From the NCBI RefSeq assembly GCF_012927355.1, contig NZ_JABBGK010000001.1, positions 1,854,649 through 1,918,648 of the forward strand: a stretch of DNA of 64,000 nucleotides, in the 5' to 3' direction. The DNA is from Rhizobium terricola (lineage in GTDB: Bacteria; Pseudomonadota; Alphaproteobacteria; Rhizobiales; Rhizobiaceae). The notes beneath the pieces were generated by a model. That model was not told where the DNA came from. It saw nothing but the letters and a program-made list of their open reading frames with translations, and searched no databases. Both the position numbers and the translations under genes were made by a program. Below, in pieces: positions 36,646 to 45,044 of the stretch; within the stretch, counting starts at the first letter, position 1; each line of letters begins with the position of its first letter.

Positions 36646-36646
36646 T

Positions 36647-37228
36647 CTAGTTCGCCGACCTGGCCGCCTCGATGAGCTTTCCGCGGATCTCCTCGTCCCA
36701 GATAAGGGTCAGGCAAGCCTCTATGCCGGTGCGGTCGAGACGGAACCGCCTGTCGTCGGAGCCGAGCCCGCCCCCGGGCAGGCTGTCACCGTCCTCGCAC
36801 ATCTCGATGTCGCGGGTGATGTCGAGCAGCACGGACCGGTCGCCCCGGCGGCGCAAGGTGAACTCGCCGCCGTCGCATTCGATCGCGCAGGAAAGAACGC
36901 CCTGCCCGTCGGGCTCGGGACAACAGCCGCCCGACAACTGAACCGGATCGCTCACGCCACGAAAACCGAATTCGAGATTGACGATGCTCTCGTCGTAACC
37001 TTCGCCGTCGGGACGATAGGCAAGCACGGTCATGGCCGTCACGTTCTGACGGGGATGAGCGTCGAGATGCGGCTGGTCGTAGTGACGGGTGAAACAGGCC
37101 CAGCCAAGCTCGCCGACCTTCAGCGCACGGCCATAGAGGAATTTCTGTTCCCCTTCGCCGGCCTGAACCGCGCAAGGCAGCAAGCCTGCCCACAACAAGA
37201 GCAGCAGTCGGCCACGCCCCATCCGCAT
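36647..37228 (-). CDS. Exported Cys-containing protein, unknown function
   Basis: A 193-residue protein with a signal peptide (MRMGRGRLLLLLWAGLLPCA, cleavage near VQAGEG) and a beta-rich mature domain. Cys residues cluster in SGGCCPEPDG, LSCAIECDGG and at EMCEDGD, which suggests disulfides or metal binding in the periplasm. The start at 37228 follows GAGGGG; the upstream frame is open but unsupported. It lies 97 bases after rsh on the same strand. No named family recognised. Confidence 0.68.
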   Translation of the reverse strand: MRMGRGRLLLLLWAGLLPCAVQAGEGEQKFLYGRALKVGELGWACFTRHYDQPHLDAHPRQNVTAMTVLAYRPDGEGYDESIVNLEFGFRGVSDPVQLSGGCCPEPDGQGVLSCAIECDGGEFTLRRRGDRSVLLDITRDIEMCEDGDSLPGGGLGSDDRRFRLDRTGIEACLTLIWDEEIRGKLIEAARSAN

Positions 37229-37325
37229 CGTCAGAAATCCCCTCGTCTCGTCGCCACACAGTGCACGAGGCCTCACCGGGTATCAAGACCACGACGCCCC
37301 GAGATAGAGACGCCGCAGGCTTGGC

Positions 37326-39548
37326 TCAGTCGTAGACGCGCTTGACGGTCGAGATGCAGTCGAGCTCCTTCATCTCGACAATCAACTGGTTCAGCTGGCG
37401 CAGGTCCCAGACCTCGACGTCAATCGCCATCTCGGTGAAATCGGCAGCGACGCGCACCATGGAGAGCGTGCGAATATTGATGTCGAGGCGCGCGACGGTC
37501 TGGGCGACGGTCGCAAGGGTTCCCGGCTCGTTGATCGCATTGATCAGGATGCGAGCCATGAAGCGGGACTTGTTTGCCTCGTCGAGATCCCAGCGCACGT
37601 CGATCCAGCGTTCGGGCTCGTCGTCGAACTTCTGGAGCGTCGAGGCCTGGATCGGATAGATGGTGATGCCCTTGCCGTCTTCCATGATGCCGACGATGCG
37701 GTCGCCGGGCACGGCACCGGCCGGCGAGAAATGCACCTCGGCATTGTTTCCGAGACCGCGGATCGGCAACCGATCCTGGGCGTCCGCCCCGCCTTCGTCC
37801 TTGCCGCGCGGTTTGCCGGGGATCTTGAAGACCATGCCATTGGCGCTGTTCATCGCGAACCAGCCCTCGTCGGTCGAGGGCTTCACCGTCACGCGTTCGT
37901 CCTGGTAATCCGGGTAGACGGCGCGCAGCACGTCGATCGACGACATCTCGCCACGGCCGACGGCAGCGATCGCGTCCTCCACATCGCGCTGGCCGAGCCG
38001 GTGCAGCACCGGACGCAGCGTGTCTCGCGAAAAGATCTTGCCGGCACGCTCGAAGGTGCGTTCCAGAATACGGTGGCCGAGACCGGCATACTGCTTGCGG
38101 ATCGCCATACGGGTCGCACGGCGAATGGCGGCGCGCGCCTTGCCGGTCACTACGATCTCCTCCCAGGCAGCAGGGGGCACCTGCACGCCTGAGCGGATGA
38201 TCTCGACCTCGTCGCCGTTCGACAGGCGGGTGACGAGCGGCATGATCGAACCGTTGATCTTGGCGCCGACCGTGGTGTCGCCGATATTGGTGTGCACCGC
38301 ATAGGCGAAGTCGATCGGGGTCGCGCCGCGCGGCAGGGCGATCAGCTTGCCCTTGGGGGTGAAGCAGAAGACCTGATCCTGGAACAGTTCGAGCTTGGTG
38401 TGCTCGAGGAATTCCTCGGGGCTGTCACCCTCGGCCAAGGCCTCGATGGTGTGGCGCAGCCACGAATAGGCATTGCTTTCACGAGACAGCAGTTCGCCGT
38501 CGCCACCGCCCTCGCCGTCCTTGTAGAGGGCGTGCGCCGCGATGCCGTATTCGGCGATCTCGTGCATGCGCCGGGTGCGGATCTGCAGCTCGATACGCTG
38601 GCGCGACGGGCCGACGATGGTCGTGTGGATCGAACGGTAGTCGTTCTGCTTCGGGGTCGAGATGTAATCCTTGAAGCGGCCCGGCACGACGCGCCAGCGG
38701 GTGTGAACGATGCCGAGCGCGCGATAGCAGGCCGGAACGTCGTCGACGATGAGGCGGAAGCCGTAGACGTCGGAAAGCTGCTCGAAGGACAGCGACTTCG
38801 ACTGCATCTTGCGGAAGACGGAATAGGGCTGCTTCTGGCGCCCCTTCACCGAGGCGTTGAGCAGGCCGTTGGCGACCAGCAGTTCGCGCAGTTCGTCCTC
38901 GATCTTCTTGATCAGGCCCTCATTGCGCTGCGAGAGTTCGGCGAGACGCTGGGTGACCGTCTCGTAGGCTTCTGGATTGATATAGCGGAAGGACAGGTCC
39001 TCCAGCTCGTCGCGCATGTCCTGCATACCCATGCGGCCGGCAAGCGGCGCATAGATTTCCATCGTCTCCTCGGAGATGCGGGCGCGCTTGTCGTCGCGCA
39101 TGTGCTCGAGGGTGCGCATGTTGTGCAGGCGGTCGGCCAGCTTGACGAGCAGAACGCGGACGTCGTCGGAGATCGCCAGCAGCAGCTTGCGGAGATTTTC
39201 CGCCTGCTTGGCCTTCTTCGAGACGAGATCGAGTTTCTTCAGCTTGGTCAGGCCCTCGACCAGGCGGCCGATATCCTCGCCGAACAGCTCGTCGATCTCG
39301 GCGCGGGTCGCCGTCGTATCCTCGATCGTGTCGTGCAGCAGGGCAACCGCGATCGTCGACTCGTCGAGGCGCATTTCGGTGAGGATGGCGGCAACTTCGA
39401 GCGGATGCGAGATATAGGGATCGCCGCTGGCGCGTGTCTGCTTGCCGTGCTTCTGCATGGCATAGACATATGCCTTGTTCAGGAGAGCTTCGTTGGCATC
39501 GGGCTTGTATTTCTGAACCCGCTCTACGAGCTCGTATTGCCGCATCAT
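37326..39548 (-). CDS. rsh: Bifunctional (p)ppGpp synthetase/hydrolase (RelA/SpoT homologue)
   Basis: Controls the stringent response by making and breaking (p)ppGpp. From the ATG at 39548 it has 740 residues: an HD hydrolase domain (H48 in YISHPLEVAA, H72-D73 in ALLHDTIEDT), a synthetase domain with RFKDYIST (RFKD at 291-294), a TGS domain (about 385-445) and a C-terminal ACT domain (about 665-738). HD and RFKD are both intact, so it should be bifunctional. Starts at TTG 39581 or ATG 39563 are possible; GGAG before 39548 decides. rpoZ lies 94 bases upstream on the same strand. Confidence 0.95.
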   Translation of the reverse strand: MMRQYELVERVQKYKPDANEALLNKAYVYAMQKHGKQTRASGDPYISHPLEVAAILTEMRLDESTIAVALLHDTIEDTTATRAEIDELFGEDIGRLVEGLTKLKKLDLVSKKAKQAENLRKLLLAISDDVRVLLVKLADRLHNMRTLEHMRDDKRARISEETMEIYAPLAGRMGMQDMRDELEDLSFRYINPEAYETVTQRLAELSQRNEGLIKKIEDELRELLVANGLLNASVKGRQKQPYSVFRKMQSKSLSFEQLSDVYGFRLIVDDVPACYRALGIVHTRWRVVPGRFKDYISTPKQNDYRSIHTTIVGPSRQRIELQIRTRRMHEIAEYGIAAHALYKDGEGGGDGELLSRESNAYSWLRHTIEALAEGDSPEEFLEHTKLELFQDQVFCFTPKGKLIALPRGATPIDFAYAVHTNIGDTTVGAKINGSIMPLVTRLSNGDEVEIIRSGVQVPPAAWEEIVVTGKARAAIRRATRMAIRKQYAGLGHRILERTFERAGKIFSRDTLRPVLHRLGQRDVEDAIAAVGRGEMSSIDVLRAVYPDYQDERVTVKPSTDEGWFAMNSANGMVFKIPGKPRGKDEGGADAQDRLPIRGLGNNAEVHFSPAGAVPGDRIVGIMEDGKGITIYPIQASTLQKFDDEPERWIDVRWDLDEANKSRFMARILINAINEPGTLATVAQTVARLDINIRTLSMVRVAADFTEMAIDVEVWDLRQLNQLIVEMKELDCISTVKRVYD

Positions 39549-39642
39549 CCGAGGCTGCTCCATAAACGAAAAGCGCGCCAATCAACGCGGATTGGCGCAC
39601 GAGACCGAACTTCCGAAACTTTAAAGCCCGATTACTTGACGA

Positions 39643-40044
39643 TTAGTAATCGTCGCTCTTTTCCGGCGGAACCAGGCCTTCGATGCCGGCCAGCAGGTCT
39701 TCTTCGGACATCTGGTCGAAGGTCAGGGTTTCCGGCAGGTCGTCCTCTTCGTCGCCCTTGGCCGATACGGCGGAAGCGGCGATCAGCGAACCGGCGTCCT
39801 GCTCCGGCTCGTCGACTTCGACGTGCTTCTGCAGCGAGTGGATGAGGTCTTCCTTGAGATCGTCCGGCGAGAGCGTCTCGTCGGCAATTTCGCGCAGGGC
39901 GACGACCGGGTTCTTGTCCTTGTCGCGGTCGACCGTGATCGGAGCACCCTGCGAGATCTGGCGCGCACGATGGCTGGCGAGCAGCACGAGCTCGAAGCGG
40001 TTATCTACTTTGTCGATGCAGTCTTCAACGGTGACACGGGCCAT
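39643..40044 (-). CDS. rpoZ: RNA polymerase omega subunit
   Basis: The small subunit that aids assembly of RNA polymerase and, with DksA in other bacteria, ppGpp binding. The 133-residue protein starts [20 protein letters not shown], then [16 protein letters not shown] and the later segment [14 protein letters not shown], all typical of omega. The tail from about 85 on is acidic, as in rhizobial members. It stands directly upstream of rsh, the common arrangement that pairs ppGpp synthesis with its target. Confidence 0.95.
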   Translation of the reverse strand: MARVTVEDCIDKVDNRFELVLLASHRARQISQGAPITVDRDKDKNPVVALREIADETLSPDDLKEDLIHSLQKHVEVDEPEQDAGSLIAASAVSAKGDEEDDLPETLTFDQMSEEDLLAGIEGLVPPEKSDDY

Positions 40045-40230
40045 TGCCTGTCCTTTGCGCTGGGGAATTTAAGGATTTAGCAGCCCGATACAATCAATGG
40101 AAGGCAAATTCAAGTTTTTCGTCAGCCTCAACCGGGGGCTGACGGGCGAACGCCGCGAAAAATGCCGTCTCAAAGCGCTTAATTCAACTTATGCGTGCTT
40201 GGAATATCGCTTCGCCTGCCCTAAATGATT

Positions 40231-40280
40231 CCGTATATGAATATTTCATAATTTAAGTGGAATATTCATGAGCAATACGG
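40231..40280. promoter_or_regulatory. Extended inverted repeat before the NYN-domain gene
   Basis: ATGAATATT (40237-40245) and AATATTCAT (40261-40269) form a perfect 9-bp inverted repeat, and CCGTAT (40231-40236) and ATACGG (40275-40280) add outer arms. It lies 64 bases before the NYN start codon, in a strongly AT-rich patch within the 299-base spacer from rpoZ. The pattern suggests a dyad operator or a hairpin leader; the regulator is unknown. Confidence 0.5.
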
Positions 40281-40343
40281 CAAGGTTTTGTTTTGATTGT
40301 CTTTTGCCACTGACTCCTATTCCGAACAAAGGATATTTACGCG

Positions 40344-40925
40344 ATGTTCGATCCCCGGGAAAAGATAGCACTGTTCATCGATGGCGCTAACCTCTATGCC
40401 GCCTCCAAAAGCCTCGGCTTTGACATCGATTACCGCAAACTTCTCAAGGCCTTTCAGAAGCGCGGATACCTTCTTCGCGCGTATTACTACACCGCCCTGA
40501 TCGAAGACCAGGAATATTCCTCCATTCGCCCGCTGATCGACTGGCTGGACTATAACGGCTACAAGGTCATCACCAAACCGGCCAAGGAGTTCACCGACTC
40601 GATGGGCCGCCGCAAGGTCAAGGGCAATATGGATATCGAGCTCGCCATCGATGCCATGGAGCAATCCGAGACGGTCGATCACCTGGTGATCTTCTCCGGC
40701 GACGGCGACTTCACCACGCTCGTCGAAGCGCTGCAGCGCAAGGGCCGCAAGGTCTCCGTCGTGTCGACGATGGCAACCCAGCCGCCGATGATCGCCGACG
40801 ATCTGCGCCGCCAGTCGGACCACTTCATCGACCTCATCTCGCTCAAGGCCGAAATCGGCCGCGATCCGAGCGAACGTCCGCCGCGCGTCGTAGAGCCCGT
40901 TGCCACGAACGATATGGGCGAGTAA
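40344..40925 (+). CDS. NYN-domain (PIN-like) protein, LabA/DUF88 family
   Basis: A predicted nuclease-fold protein of 193 residues. The NYN hallmarks are IALFIDGANLYAA, with the first metal-binding Asp, and VIFSGDGDFTTLVEAL, with the second acidic cluster; MDIELAIDAME holds a third. Members are thought to act on RNA or in regulation (LabA in cyanobacteria); activity is inferred. It stands alone between rpoZ and the chemoreceptor, with an inverted repeat before it. Soluble. Confidence 0.87.
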   Translation: MFDPREKIALFIDGANLYAASKSLGFDIDYRKLLKAFQKRGYLLRAYYYTALIEDQEYSSIRPLIDWLDYNGYKVITKPAKEFTDSMGRRKVKGNMDIELAIDAMEQSETVDHLVIFSGDGDFTTLVEALQRKGRKVSVVSTMATQPPMIADDLRRQSDHFIDLISLKAEIGRDPSERPPRVVEPVATNDMGE

Positions 40926-41299
40926 TAGCCCGCGGACAGGAGAATTGCCCCGAACCCCTCATATTTGAGGGGGAATACGCGGCGCGACTCAGGAATGCGC
41001 CAAGGCGGGATCTGACGCACGGCACACCTAACCATCTGAAGATTATCGCTTTTCTTCGGCGGAGCGTTCATTTTCCGGTTCAATCGAGGCACCCTTCCGC
41101 GCCTGACGCGGTCGACTTTCCGCGTCGCTTCGCCGTCCAATATTTGATTATTATCATTCTCTTCATCAAATTACGTCTAACACTTCATTCTTCGTTAATC
41201 GCGAACGCAAAGAGCGCCGCGACCGCGGTTTACTCTCCTCCGGGGGCAACCTATCTGCACGGCCATTCAGCCCCCATATATTTATAGGTCACTTCAGAA
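40926..41299. other. Intergenic region before the globin chemoreceptor
   Basis: 374 bases with no convincing gene on either strand. The middle holds GACGCG (41105-41110) and CGCGTC (41121-41126), a small hairpin without a T-run, and the segment from about 41140 to 41290 is AT-richer (TTATTATCATTCTCTTCATC), consistent with a promoter for the gene at 41300. A short ORF on the minus strand (40679-41140) is a shadow of the NYN gene. Confidence 0.6.
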
Positions 41300-42814
41300 A
41301 TGTCCGGTAACAACAGCTCCGCTTCCCACCTCAAAGATCGCCTTAGCTTTCTCGGCCTCGACGTCGAGGAGCGTCAGCGCCTTGCCAGCCTGCAGCCGCA
41401 GATCAAGGCTACGATCGGACCTGCGCTCGACGAATTTTACGCACGCGCCAAGTCGCATCCGGAAACCGCACGCTTCTTTGCAAGCGACGCGCACATCGCA
41501 CACGCCAAGCAGAAGCAGGAGGCGCATTGGTCGCTGATCAGCTCGGGCAAGCTCGACGCTCAGTATGTCGAGGCGGTCTCGACAATCGGCCGTACCCACG
41601 CTCGGCTAGGCCTGGAACCGCGCTGGTATATCGGCGGCTATGCGCTGGTGCTCGAAGGGATCATGGAGGGGGTGATCGCCGAGGAGCTTCGCGGATTCAT
41701 GCAGGGTCGCAAGGCCAAGCGGCTCACAGAGAACCTGACCACGATCATGAAGGCCGCCATGCTGGACATGGACTATTCGATCTCGGTCTACCTGGATGCA
41801 CTGGCCGAAGAGCGCTCGCGGGTCGAGGAAGAGCGCCACAGGCTCGAACAGGAGCAGGAAGTTGCGCTCGCGGCAATTGATACGGCGCTCGACCGCTTGA
41901 GCAACGGGGATCTGACCGCAACGATCGACCGGGAACTGTCCCCCAAGTTCGACAATCTGCGCACCAACTTCAACCAGGCGGTCAATGCGCTAGGCTCGGC
42001 CTTTGCCGAGATCTACACCGAGGCGTCGCGAACCGCATCCAATTCGCGCGAGCTGACATCGGCAACTGACGAGATGGCAAAGCGGACGGAGCAGCAGGCG
42101 GCCGCCCTCGAGGAGACGGCTGCAGCGCTCGAACAGATCACCACCGTCGCCAAGCAGACTGCGCTGCGCACCCAGGAAGCCCGGGAAGCCGTGACAGCTT
42201 CCGCCGACGAAGCCGTGCGATCCGGCAAGGTCGTGGAGCAGGCCGTCGAAGCGATGGGCGACATCGAGGCATCCTCGAGGAAGATCACCCACATCATCAG
42301 CGTGATCGACGAGATTTCGTTCCAGACCAATCTTCTGGCGCTCAATGCCGGTGTCGAGGCGGCGCGCGCCGGCGAAAGCGGCCGGGGCTTCGCGGTCGTG
42401 GCACAGGAAGTGCGTGAACTTGCCCAGCGTTCGGCAGCGGCGGCCAAGGAGATCAAGACGTTGATCGACCGCGCCTCGCAGGACGTCGCGCGCGGCGTGT
42501 CGCTGGTTCACAAGACCGGCGAGGCACTGACGACGATCGGCGAGCAGGTCCACGCGATCAACGGCCACATCGCGGCGATCACCACCTCGTCGCAGGAGCA
42601 GTCGGCCGGGATCAGCGAAATCAACGCCGCCATCAACAGCATGGACCAGATGACCCAGCAGAATGCCGCCATGGTCGAGGAAACCAACGCCTCCACCCAC
42701 ACGCTGCTCGACGTTTCTCATCATCTGACGAGACTGGTCTCGCGCTTCACGGTCTCGAAGGAAATGTCGATGCCACGGCAGTCGCAGGAATATCGCCAGC
42801 GCTACGCCGCGTAA
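41300..42814 (+). CDS. Soluble globin-coupled chemoreceptor (HemAT-like)
   Basis: An aerotaxis-type transducer of 504 residues. The N-terminal protoglobin domain (about 1-170) carries the proximal heme ligand His100 in GRTHARLGLEPRWYIGGY. A linker follows, then a HAMP-like stretch (about 195-240; LSNGDLTATID) and the signalling domain with IDEISFQTNLLALNAGVEAA. No membrane helix is present, so it senses oxygen in the cytoplasm and signals to CheA. The typical C-terminal CheR tether is not visible. Chemotaxis genes are not in this window. The start follows an AT-rich leader. Confidence 0.93.
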   Translation: MSGNNSSASHLKDRLSFLGLDVEERQRLASLQPQIKATIGPALDEFYARAKSHPETARFFASDAHIAHAKQKQEAHWSLISSGKLDAQYVEAVSTIGRTHARLGLEPRWYIGGYALVLEGIMEGVIAEELRGFMQGRKAKRLTENLTTIMKAAMLDMDYSISVYLDALAEERSRVEEERHRLEQEQEVALAAIDTALDRLSNGDLTATIDRELSPKFDNLRTNFNQAVNALGSAFAEIYTEASRTASNSRELTSATDEMAKRTEQQAAALEETAAALEQITTVAKQTALRTQEAREAVTASADEAVRSGKVVEQAVEAMGDIEASSRKITHIISVIDEISFQTNLLALNAGVEAARAGESGRGFAVVAQEVRELAQRSAAAAKEIKTLIDRASQDVARGVSLVHKTGEALTTIGEQVHAINGHIAAITTSSQEQSAGISEINAAINSMDQMTQQNAAMVEETNASTHTLLDVSHHLTRLVSRFTVSKEMSMPRQSQEYRQRYAA

Positions 42815-42895
42815 GGCGCCGAATCCGGCGCGGTCGGCCCAGGTCGGCCGCGCTGACACGTCTCAAAAATGCAACTGGCCAATTGCCTGGAACGC

Positions 42896-43312
42896 CTAAA
42901 GCGCCTCGAAGCTGATGGGCTGGGCGCCCTGCCAGAGCACCATTTTGCCCATGGCTTCGAGATTGTCCCGTCCCTCGACGATCGTCAGGACATGATTGCC
43001 CGCAAGCGCACCCATCTTGCTGGCGAAATGCGAGCTGCCATAAGCAAAGAGAAGCTCCGTCTCGCTGTAGCCGCCGGGATAAAGCAGGATATCGCCGCGC
43101 GACGGATGGCAGGTGTGGTTCTCAAATCCCGCGCCGAACTGAAAATCCCCGAGCGGAACCCACACGGCCTCGCCGCTCCAGCGGGAATGAATCGTCTGGT
43201 TGCGGAACGGCAGGAAGGTCTTGAAGATCCGGCAGGTTTCGGGCGCCTTTTCGCTTTCGAAACGGGCCGTGAACTGGAACGGGCCGACAGCAACCTTCAG
43301 CATGTCGCCCAT
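42896..43312 (-). CDS. DUF3830 family protein (cyclophilin-like)
   Basis: A small cytoplasmic protein of 138 residues. The DUF3830 pattern is clear: FESEKAPETCRIFKTFLP, then IHSRWSGEAVWVPLGDF, ENHTCHPSRGDILLYPGG and ASKMGALAGNHVLTIV. Members have a cyclophilin-like barrel and an unknown role. It lies just downstream of smpB (4 bases between) and may be co-transcribed with it. A start at 43303 (MLKVAVG) is possible. Confidence 0.83.
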   Translation of the reverse strand: MGDMLKVAVGPFQFTARFESEKAPETCRIFKTFLPFRNQTIHSRWSGEAVWVPLGDFQFGAGFENHTCHPSRGDILLYPGGYSETELLFAYGSSHFASKMGALAGNHVLTIVEGRDNLEAMGKMVLWQGAQPISFEAL

Positions 43313-43316
43313 GCGC

Positions 43317-43796
43317 TCAACCGCCGGTCTTCAGAAGACGGGTCTTCTGGCGGTTCCAGTCGCGCTCCTTCTCCGTCTCGCGCTTGTCGTGCAGCTTCTT
43401 GCCCTTGGCGAGCGCCAGTTCGAGCTTGGCCCTGCCCTTCTCGTTGAAATAGATCTTCAGCGGAACGAGCGTCATGCCTTCGCGATTGATGGCAGCGCGC
43501 AGCCTGCTGATCTCGCGCTTGTTGAGCAGCAGCTTGCGACGGCGGCGCGGCTCGTGGTTGAAGCGGTTGGCCTGGAGATATTCCGGCAGATGGGAATTGA
43601 TCAGCCAGATCTCGTCACCCTCGTCGGAGGCGTAGGATTCGGCGATGTTCGCCTTGCCTTCACGCAACGACTTGACCTCGGTGCCGGTCAACTGAAGACC
43701 GGCCTCGTAGGTGTCGATGATCTCGTAGTTGAAGCGGGCCTTGCGGTTTTCCGCGACAACCTTGTTGACCGTGCGCTGGCTGCCTCTGGGTGCCAT
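43317..43796 (-). CDS. smpB: SsrA-binding protein
   Basis: Brings tmRNA to stalled ribosomes for trans-translation. The 159-residue protein has [38 protein letters not shown] and the basic tail [12 protein letters not shown] that is needed in the ribosome. All match SmpB. It begins 142 bases after the end of dapA on the same strand, a common rhizobial order, and is followed by the DUF3830 gene. Confidence 0.96.
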   Translation of the reverse strand: MAPRGSQRTVNKVVAENRKARFNYEIIDTYEAGLQLTGTEVKSLREGKANIAESYASDEGDEIWLINSHLPEYLQANRFNHEPRRRRKLLLNKREISRLRAAINREGMTLVPLKIYFNEKGRAKLELALAKGKKLHDKRETEKERDWNRQKTRLLKTGG

Positions 43797-43938
43797 GGGT
43801 GAAATTCCGTTCCGCCCGACATGCTTGTTGTTGCCGGTCGGCGGGCATCCGTCCGGCTCTTGTCGCTCTTATGTAGTATAGCAACCGCCGGAAGGGAAGA
43901 AGCCGGAACAAGGCCGCAGCCCACCCCGGCAATCAGGT

Positions 43939-44823
43939 TCAGCCGATCAGGCTGGCATGCTTGAGCGCTGCGTCGATTGCGGCCTCGGTCGAGGCTTCGA
44001 GCGTCGGAAGCAGCGGCAGGCGCACCGTGCGGCTCATGCGGCCAAGCTTCGACAGGGCGTATTTCACGCCGCAGAGGCCGGGCTCCATGAAGATCGCCTT
44101 GTGCAGCGGCATCAGGCGATCCTGGTATTCGAGCGCCTTCTTGTAGTCGCCGGCGAGCGTTGCCGCCTGGAACTCGGCACAGAGCTTCGGTGCGGCATTG
44201 GCCGTGACAGAGATGCAGCCGAGACCACCATGGGCGTTGAAGCCGAGTGCGGTCGCATCCTCGCCCGAGAGCTGGATGAAATCCTTGCCGCAGGTGATGC
44301 GCTGGTCGGACACGCGTTCCAGCTTGCCGGTCGCATCCTTGACGCCGACAATATTCTTGTAAGCCTTCGCCAGCGATCCCATGGTCTCCGGCGTCATGTC
44401 GACGACCGAGCGGCCCGGGATGTTGTAGATGAAGATCGGCAGCTTCACGGCTTCGGCGATCGCCGCATAGTGGGCGAAGAGGCCCTTCTGCGTCGGCTTG
44501 TTGTAATAGGGCGTGACGACGAGCAACGCATCGGCACCGACCTTTTCGGCGTGCTGGGCGAGTTCGATCGCTTCCTTCGTGTTGTTCGAGCCGGCGCCGG
44601 CGATCACCGGAACGCGTTTGGCAGCGACGTCGATGCAGAGTTCCACGACCCGTTTGTGCTCGTCATGGGAAAGCGTCGGCGATTCACCCGTGGTGCCGAC
44701 CGGCACGAGGCCCGTCGAACCCTCGGCGATCTGCCATTCCACATGGGCGGCAAAGGCTTTCTCGTCCACTGCACCGGTTTCGGTGAAGGGCGTGACGAGT
44801 GCGGGAATCGATCCCTGGAACAT
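43939..44823 (-). CDS. dapA: 4-hydroxy-tetrahydrodipicolinate synthase
   Basis: First step of the lysine/diaminopimelate branch: condenses aspartate semialdehyde with pyruvate. The 294-residue barrel has GTTGES (Thr44/45), Tyr133 in FIYNIPGR and the Schiff-base Lys162 in VGVKDATG. The open frame begins earlier (44853), but [13 protein letters not shown] is the family start and GAGGAG lies 9 bases before it. Diaminopimelate also feeds peptidoglycan, which fits the lytic transglycosylase divergent from it. No regulatory leader seen. Confidence 0.96.
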   Translation of the reverse strand: MFQGSIPALVTPFTETGAVDEKAFAAHVEWQIAEGSTGLVPVGTTGESPTLSHDEHKRVVELCIDVAAKRVPVIAGAGSNNTKEAIELAQHAEKVGADALLVVTPYYNKPTQKGLFAHYAAIAEAVKLPIFIYNIPGRSVVDMTPETMGSLAKAYKNIVGVKDATGKLERVSDQRITCGKDFIQLSGEDATALGFNAHGGLGCISVTANAAPKLCAEFQAATLAGDYKKALEYQDRLMPLHKAIFMEPGLCGVKYALSKLGRMSRTVRLPLLPTLEASTEAAIDAALKHASLIG

Positions 44824-45044
44824 GCAACAAAACTCCTCAAGGCCGGCATCCACGCTTCGGCCGTATTCCTTGGTTACAACGCGCGCACATTACTTTGCCG
44901 ACAGGAGCGCGACAAGCCGACTGGCCGGGCTTTTATGTCAGTTTTCGGCCGCATCAAAGGCCGTATTTTTGCCTTCCGGGTAAGATTTCGTTAATCTGGC
45001 CGGTGACTAATGGAGCATATGCGCATTCTCCGGCGGGTAACCCA

